From positions 2,108,001-2,172,000 of the forward strand of contig JABYQN010000011.1 in the NCBI GenBank assembly GCA_022606135.1: a stretch of 64,000 bases of DNA, written 5' to 3'. The position numbers were made by a program, and so were the translations under genes. Within the stretch, counting starts at the first letter, position 1; each line of letters begins with the position of its first letter. The notes beneath the pieces were generated by a model, which searched no databases, was not told the DNA's origin, and saw only the letters and a program-made list of their open reading frames with translations. This document shows positions 58,349 to 64,000 of this stretch, piece after piece. Source of the stretch: Fomes fomentarius. Its lineage: Eukaryota; Basidiomycota; Agaricomycetes; Polyporales; Polyporaceae.

Positions 58349-60814
58349 TTGCGTCGATGGGGCTTGAGAGTCGACGGCGGTTGTCTAAGCGTCGGGGAGG
58401 CGACTTGGACGAAGGAGAAGCGACGGGCGAGGGTCGTGATCCTATATACTCTTCCGAGGTCTGTCGCTCCGTGCCGGCATCCGTGCGCTAACATGAAGTC
58501 AATTTCCACTGCTAGGAGCACGCATGCCGTACAGCGGTAGTGAAAGTAACTGCTCATCATTGGCAGCGATGGCGAGTTTGTACTTGGCGAGCTTCCCACA
58601 GGGTGACGATGGCGCAATTTTTGGACATATATCGAAAGGCGCTCGGTATTTGGAACTTGCGGCCGGGTCGTACCTTGCTGGAATAGAGAAGCCACAGCCA
58701 CAGGTCTGTCGACTCGGATAATGGTTTGCTCCAACCTTTAAGCGGTCCTGTGTAGCTTCGAGATCCACTCGACTTGGTACCTTTTTTACGTAGGGAACGA
58801 CATGGACCAACTAATCTGGAGCGATCATACTAGTACATACTAAGTACCGCAACCAGTTTCCCAATCTTCACCCCAATGCATCGCATCGATAGTGAATGAC
58901 GCGAATGAGCTGGGGAATCCAACAAGAGCATCCGGAACATCCGGAACGGTGTAGCACTGATCACAGCGGCACCGAATCCCCCTCACAGAAGGTTCCTGCT
59001 GCCAGTAGCGAGACTCCAACCACAAGCGCGACCTACGGCCTGGGGGGGGACCTGGGAGGCCGCCGCTCAGCACGGTTCGCCAGCTGGCTGAGAGACATGC
59101 TGCACCGCGTGCCAGTGCGGGCTGAACGTGCTGGTCGCGTTCGCCACCTAATATGGACTCTGGCGACTGCTGGAGGATAGCAGCCCTCGCACGCGAAGCC
59201 TTCGACGGACGCCTTCCCATCGTTAATCGCGGCCTAACCGTCTGAGTTGACAACGGAGAGCATCTGTATATTGATATGCTAGAACCTGTAGTGGCTGCCA
59301 GAAGTGGGTCAGCATCTTCTGTCAACAAAACACAGCACATACACACACCATTGCGGGACTGTCTCAACATTGCTGCTTTTCACTGAGTGTTAGACAACTA
59401 TCATAGGCTGTAGCGGGGTAGGTATACTAGAAGTCCAGCTGTAGCGTTGCTGTCTGTCCACTGGCAGCAACTTGCAGTCGCCAGCCCAGTCACGACAATA
59501 CTATTAGCACTGGCCCAGCATGACGGTCCGCTGCTTAATCCCAGTCTTCGCTAATAATGTCTAGGCATCTGAGACGAGTGGGACTCAATCTCATGTCAGC
59601 GCTCAGGATTCGCTCAAGATGGTAACTCAAGCGCCCGACGCTGATGTCAATACGCACTTCTCTACGCCTGAGTCCTTGGTCATCATAATTTGAACGCATC
59701 GGAGTGACGGTCTCACTGGTACAGCTTCCAATCCACAAACTCGGAGGTCATTTCGTCTATGTGAATCGTCGTGGGGTAGCGGCGAGGATCTGGCAGGAGG
59801 AGGGAGCGGCGGGAATCTAGAGGACACGCGGACGACTTCCGCAAGGTTCAGGCATTAACATCGACCTACGGAGCGCAAGACAAATAAAGGGAAAGGGCTG
59901 TGACGGAAAGCGCAATGTGCGAATTGATAACCTGTGAGGCTGAGTCCCAGTCAGAGAGATTGAGAAAACTGCAACCGGCTTGGCGAATGCCTCCGGCCCC
60001 CAAAATCAGTCATAAGGCGTGTTCAAGGCAGACAGGGTCAGGTTAACGGGCGACTGGCGTTGAAAACATTCCCGGCAATTGCCGATGGGTACCAGAAGAT
60101 AGACGCCAGACCACTTCCGTTGTTGGACAAATACCTTCCTTCGCTGGTCCGTTTAGTCTCCGGCCACATGCTATTCGACGCTCTCGGCACTCCTCGTTTC
60201 TCTCGTCGGGTCTACTATGGTTGGCTAGGAAATCTACCACCACAGGTCTCGCAGCGTCGACGAAGGCTGGGGCTAATAATGGAGTACCTGCGTGTCCACT
60301 GGAGTTGCTCAAGAATGACCTGAAGAACAAGGTTGCGAACGTGTACGCTGCTCAGTGCGAGCTCGTGGTGCCCTTGGACGTCGGAGAGGTCAGGGTCCAT
60401 AACGCCTCACATAGAGCCTGACCCTGACGCACCTCATGGTGGGGCGGTGATCATCTCTTTCCCACCCGCAAATGTTGTTCCTCTCCCCGAATCCCCGCTA
60501 TCCCTGTGATTAGTAGTGGCAAGACCTTCGGTTTGATGAAGATGAGTAGCAACACACTACGAGGCCAGCACCAAAGATCAAAGAGGAGCCTGGGGGGACG
60601 TCCTCGTCGACTTCTAGACATCCTGGACACCTCACGACTTCTCCGGGAGATCGGCGTTGATTGATTAACCGCTCACTCCTCCACCTCATCGTTGAAGCAA
60701 TGAGGTGCTTCGCCAGCACCACGATCGTCGCTGCAGACTATCTGACATCAGCTCCTCGAGCAACTTCAACAGCAATTGTACCTACCACACTCCTCGTACC
60801 ATCTGACTCTCACA
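58349..60814. other. Gene-free DNA between the core and the right duplication arm
   Basis: Starts with the transporter promoter. Then about 2.3 kb with short frames only, up to the MIOX2 start. Sequence just upstream of the MIOX2 ATG does not match that upstream of MIOX1. Confidence 0.5.
58442..58448 (-). promoter_or_regulatory. TATA-like box upstream of the UNC93-like gene
   Basis: Reads TATATAG on the minus strand, about 95 bp upstream of the ATG at 58348. Core-promoter role is inferred from position. Confidence 0.35.
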
Positions 60815-62403
60815 ATGCACTTTGTCCCCACTTACGACGGACGCGCTCTCGACGCGATCTTAGACACTGTCGACGAAGGTATGCGACTGACCCTCCATTC
60901 AGGCCGCGCGCCACGCCAGAAGGCGTGAATTGACCGTGCGCCACAGTGAACAAGTTGAAGGGCCATACCCAGCAGTGGGATGAGGCCTCCAAGTTTGACG
61001 CGTCCAAGGACAAGAACGAGTTTCGCAAGTACGAGGAAGCGTGTGACCGCGTCAAGAACTTCTATCGTGAGCAACACGGTAAGTCACCCTTGCTCCCGCC
61101 GCACAACCTCCATCCCTAAAATCCCGCTCCTTCGTTGTTCTTATGCTTCTTGTGACTCAGAGAAGCAGACGTTCGAATACAACGTCCGCGTGCGGGCAGA
61201 GTTCAAGAAGACCGTACACGCAAGAATGGGTGCGTGAACACTACTGCGCCCGCCGAGCCTCGAACTCGAGCTAAGCTCCTCGCGTGTGCTCCTAGGTATC
61301 TGGGAAGCGATCGAGAAGCTCAACACCCTCGTCGACGAATCAGACGCAGACGTACGTGCTCGTGTTCGATGATGTTTACAAGTGTGATACACCGACTGTG
61401 CCCTCTAGACCGAGCTTTCCCAAATCGAGCACCTGCTGCAGACTGCGGAGGCCATCCGCAGAGACGGCAAGCCCGAGTGGATGCAGGTTGCAGGGCTTGT
61501 CCATGATCTCGGCAAGCTTCTCTACTTCTTCGGCTCACAGTGAGTCTGTCTTCCACCGTGCTGTGCTACCCGGCTTCACTAACTGTGCGCTGCGCGCTGC
61601 GTATAGGGGCCAGTGGGACGTCGTCGGGGTATGTGCTTTCCAAAGAGGGGTCTTGGATGGTAATGAATCGCTAATCTCTGCATGCAGGACACCTTCGTCG
61701 TCGGATGCAAGTTCTCGGAGAAGATCATCTACCCGGAGACCTTCGCCGGCAACCCAGACTTCGACGACCCTGTCTACTCCACCAAGTACGGCGTCTACTC
61801 TCCGCACTGCGGGCTGGAGAACGTCATGCTGTCCTGGGGGCACGATGAGGCGAGCACCCCTTCCCTTTCCTTGACTTGACTTGCATGTGATACTGACGCG
61901 TGCCCCCATCGTTAATAGTACCTCTACCACGTGTTGAAGAAGCAGAGCTCGCTGCCGATGGACGCGCTCTACATGATCCGCTACCACAGCTTTTGCCCGT
62001 CACGGCGGGCAATTCCCCATTTTCTTCCTTGGAAAAGGGTAAGAAAAGGCGCGACCATGGGTCAACTTTTCTTCTGCATGTGGTCAAAATGCGGAAAATA
62101 CGTGAAATAGGCACCGAATAGGTTTCCTTTTCGTGAGATTGGAAGAAAAGGCAATGAATAGGTGTCTAGTGGTCACGCCTTTTCTTTCATAGAAAATGTA
62201 GAGTTGCCCGCCGTGCGTGGCACCGCGAGGGCGAATACGCGCACCTGACGAACACCGAGGATGAGTGCGCACTTGTGGCCGTACGTGCGTTCAACCCTTA
62301 CGACCTGTACAGCAAGAGCGACGAGCCGGTGGACGTCGAGAAGGTGAAGCCATACTACCAAGGCTTGATCGCGCAGTACTTCCCGGACGTGATCGAGTGG
62401 TAA
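60815..62403 (+). CDS. MIOX: Myo-inositol oxygenase, MIOX2 (exon interrupted by a mobile element)
   Basis: Second MIOX copy, ATG at 60815 ([14 protein letters not shown]), TAA at 62401-62403 after FPDVIEW. Exons, the GC-AG intron after GHDE and the iron-ligand motifs match MIOX1 closely. Exon 1 and intron 1 are the most divergent part. In the last exon the conserved HSFYPWH is changed to HSFCP and then interrupted after CCG by a 215-bp terminal-inverted-repeat element with a 3-bp duplication. Unspliced reading meets a TAG inside the element, removing the last iron-ligand Asp (FNPYDLYSK). Alternatively GT at 62039 and AG at 62168-62169 would leave 29 extra codons without a stop and return to [10 protein letters not shown] in frame. 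The gene is therefore either disrupted or encodes an enlarged enzyme; disruption is the simpler reading. Confidence 0.85.
62001..62215. mobile_element. MITE-like element, 215 bp, inside a MIOX2 exon
   Basis: The ends are imperfect terminal inverted repeats of about 25 bp: CACGGCGGGCAA at the left and TTGCCCGCCGTG at the right match perfectly over 12 bp, then continue with three mismatches. The element is flanked by CGT on both sides (61998-62000 and 62216-62218). MIOX1, which lacks the element, has a single CGT at the matching site, proving insertion. There is no coding capacity, and further internal inverted similarity exists (AGAAAAGGCG segments). CAC...GTG termini with a 3-bp duplication recall CACTA-type DNA transposons, but that assignment is tentative. 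Confidence 0.88.
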
Positions 62404-62786
62404 GGGCTGTGCGCTGGACGCTGGACGTTCGATAGCAGATCTGGAGTGAAGTTGAACAAGTGGAGACGAGGAGTCAGCCGCGCGATGCCGTATTGCCCTA
62501 ATGTGTAGCATAGCACAGTCCCCGTCGTCTCCGTGTCTCCGTGTCCTGGACAATTTGTGAACTCTGTAGGTAGTAATAAGTCAGGCAATGTTTCCTGATG
62601 GCAAGCCTTAGGCTCGACCCAATTGATTGATTCGAATCGAATTATGGTCGCTGCACTACGTAGACAATCACCGAGACTCGCCATCTAAGCTTCATCCTCA
62701 GACATCCCAATTGCACGTCCTATTCATATGTCAATCGTTCTTCATCATCGACACGCGTAGATCATCGCCGTCCGTACTTCATATTA
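62404..62786. other. Spacer between MIOX2 and TAP-like copy 4
   Basis: Convergent 3' flanks. The first part matches the left arm near 16340-16535. No gene seen. Confidence 0.55.
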
Positions 62787-64000
62787 TCACTGATTCTGTG
62801 TTGACTGGCAGGGGTGTAGGCTATCAGGACTCTATGTTTTCCAGATGAGAACACAGAACGTAAGCAGAGTTGAGATGCAACCTACCTCGCCATGATGGAA
62901 GAAATCCCTGATAATGTCCACCTGACACTGGTCATGGTACCATACCAGGTTCTAGTAGGATGAGATAGTCAGTCAGTGGCAGCACTCTCAAACGTGACGG
63001 AAACCCGTGATGGGAATTGGAAAGACCACTGAAACTGAGTACTGAGTACTCACTCCATAAGGCATGTCGCTGATAATTTTCGCGTCTGGCCAAGCCTGTC
63101 GAGCCTCGGACTCGGACACTGTGAAGTACCGCCAGTAGTCCTTCTTGTGCAGGACAACCAGCACATTCTGAGCAAGATCTGCTGTGTACGGAGGACGCAG
63201 CGAGATTCGTTCCACCGCGTGAATAGGCCAGAGGTGACAAAGGTATCGCAGAGGAGGGAAGGCTCGTGAAGCTGGTTAGAGTAGACGGAAGAACATCAGT
63301 TGTACTACTTAGTTCGCAAGTGTACAACAAGAAACACCTACTAATAGTTGGAGCACTTCCGAGGTGGTCAGCCAAGATAGCAGCTACAGCGTCAGGCATA
63401 TCCGAAGCTATCGTCTCAGGTTGCTCTGCCAACTGATCTCCGCATACGAGGGGCATGCCACTCAATCCCAAAGGAGAGTCCCACCATGGCCCATGTCTGC
63501 TAAGAGTGACTCCGCGGTGGCCGAGAATCCGCACCTCGTTCAGGTCTGCATACCCTGAGCTGGACTGTAACTCCTTGCTTACAGCGGCCATATTCTCAGC
63601 GTCAAATCGGTTCCTGCAACTCGGATCAGTGTCCCATACGATGACTCTATCAGCTTGTGACACACCTCCAGCCAATTAGTTCCACCCCCATCCTCTAGAT
63701 AGTTATTGTCAGCTTTGTGGTTGCGCTGCTGGGATTGATAAATTAAATGATATCATACTGACAATGGCATTCTCCTTGGAAATCGCAATGTCGTAATCCA
63801 CAAATCCACTCGAATTTGAGAAGCCGTTTGCTGTCCCCGTGGCCATTTCATTCATGTCAACAGTGAGCGTCTCATTTGCCCGTTTGATGTCTGCTATCCA
63901 TCTCTGCAGATCGTCACGTCCGTGTCGATATAAGATGAACATGGAACGTACGAGATGACCTGCTGTCTCCGTGGATACAACGGGGTCAACAGGGTCGTCC
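62787..64000 (-). CDS. TAP-like secreted alpha/beta-hydrolase, copy 4 (partial, cut by window end)
   Basis: The C-terminal two thirds of a TAP-like gene on the minus strand; the 5' part, including the signal peptide and nucleophile region, lies beyond 64000. Visible exons in order: the DDPVDP-type block at the very edge; RWIADIKRANETLTVDMNEM; MATGTANGFSNSSGFVDY; a NRFDAENMAAV exon; RHGPWWDSPLGLSGMPLVCGD; SRAFPPLRYLCHLWPIHAVE; LAQNVLVVLHKKDYWRYF; NLVWYHDQCQVDIIRDFF; and a final SPDSLHPC exon with stop TGA at 62787-62789. No stop or frameshift was found in the visible part, and exon boundaries match copies 1 and 2. Closest to the broken copy 3 at 15.4-16.3 kb, which shares the MNEMATGTANG exon almost unchanged. 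Probably the intact member of that pair. Whether it also lacks the catalytic serine cannot be seen here. Confidence 0.8.

Larger units (their letters stand above)
60805..64000. repeat. Right arm of inverted segmental duplication (MIOX + TAP-like)
   Basis: Inverted counterpart of 15700-17892, continuing beyond the window end. It contains MIOX2, the shared flank (CTCCGTGTCTCCGTGTCC near 62527) and TAP-like copy 4. Relative to the left arm it carries an extra 215-bp insertion in MIOX2 and keeps about 0.8 kb of TAP-like sequence that the left arm has lost. Confidence 0.87.

Noticed and set aside
1..64000. CRISPR arrays, bacterial operons, rRNA or tRNA genes
   Set aside because: None were seen. 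The window is eukaryotic with spliced genes; by-eye tRNA detection is weak, so a tRNA scan could still find one.

Overview
The window comes from a filamentous basidiomycete, most likely an Agaricomycete. Its genes are broken by many short GT-AG introns of about 50-65 bp. Several proteins belong to families typical of that group: a fungal HNH-nuclease-domain protein, DUF1996/WSC secreted proteins, F-box proteins and a MATA-type HMG-box factor. The species cannot be fixed from the sequence alone. No CRISPR array, rRNA or tRNA gene was recognised by eye. All gene models below were joined by hand from frame continuity, splice sites and family motifs.

Left accessory part (1-18.1 kb). After about 4 kb with only a degenerate coding stretch and a tandem-repeat ORF come two tandem genes (4.5-6.8 and 7.2-9.9 kb). 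They encode secreted alpha/beta-hydrolases of the TAP (tripeptidyl-aminopeptidase-like) family. An HNH-nuclease-domain gene follows (11.5-12.8 kb, minus). A third, broken TAP-like copy (15.4-16.3 kb) converges on a myo-inositol oxygenase gene, MIOX1 (16.5-17.9 kb, minus).

Central core (19.9-58.4 kb). In order: a metallophosphoesterase; an HMG-box regulator of 600 aa; cytosolic-type arginyl-tRNA synthetase of 614 aa; an F-box gene with one in-frame stop; a DUF1996 protein with three WSC domains; a HAD/phosphoserine-phosphatase-like hydrolase; an aldo-keto reductase; a mitochondrial DHTKD1-type 2-oxoadipate/2-oxoglutarate dehydrogenase E1; a second DUF1996 protein with one WSC domain; a full UDP-glucose:glycoprotein glucosyltransferase ending in HDEL; and an UNC93-like transporter of 494 aa tail to tail with it. 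Most are ordinary housekeeping or cell-surface genes and do not form one pathway.

Right accessory part (60.8-64.0 kb). The TAP-like/MIOX pair occurs again in inverted orientation: MIOX2 (plus) converging on TAP-like copy 4 (minus, cut by the window end). The two arms lie about 43 kb apart. Introns and 3' flanks are closely similar, but the sequences upstream of the two MIOX start codons are unrelated. MIOX2 carries a 215-bp terminal-inverted-repeat element with a 3-bp target duplication inside a coding exon.

Most notable points: (1) all three TAP-like copies in which the site is visible lack the catalytic serine, suggesting a secreted pseudoenzyme family; (2) the inverted MIOX/TAP-like duplication; (3) the element inside MIOX2, which may be partly spliced out in frame; (4) a 6-nt microexon encoding part of the thiamine-diphosphate-binding NN motif of the DHTKD1-type enzyme.
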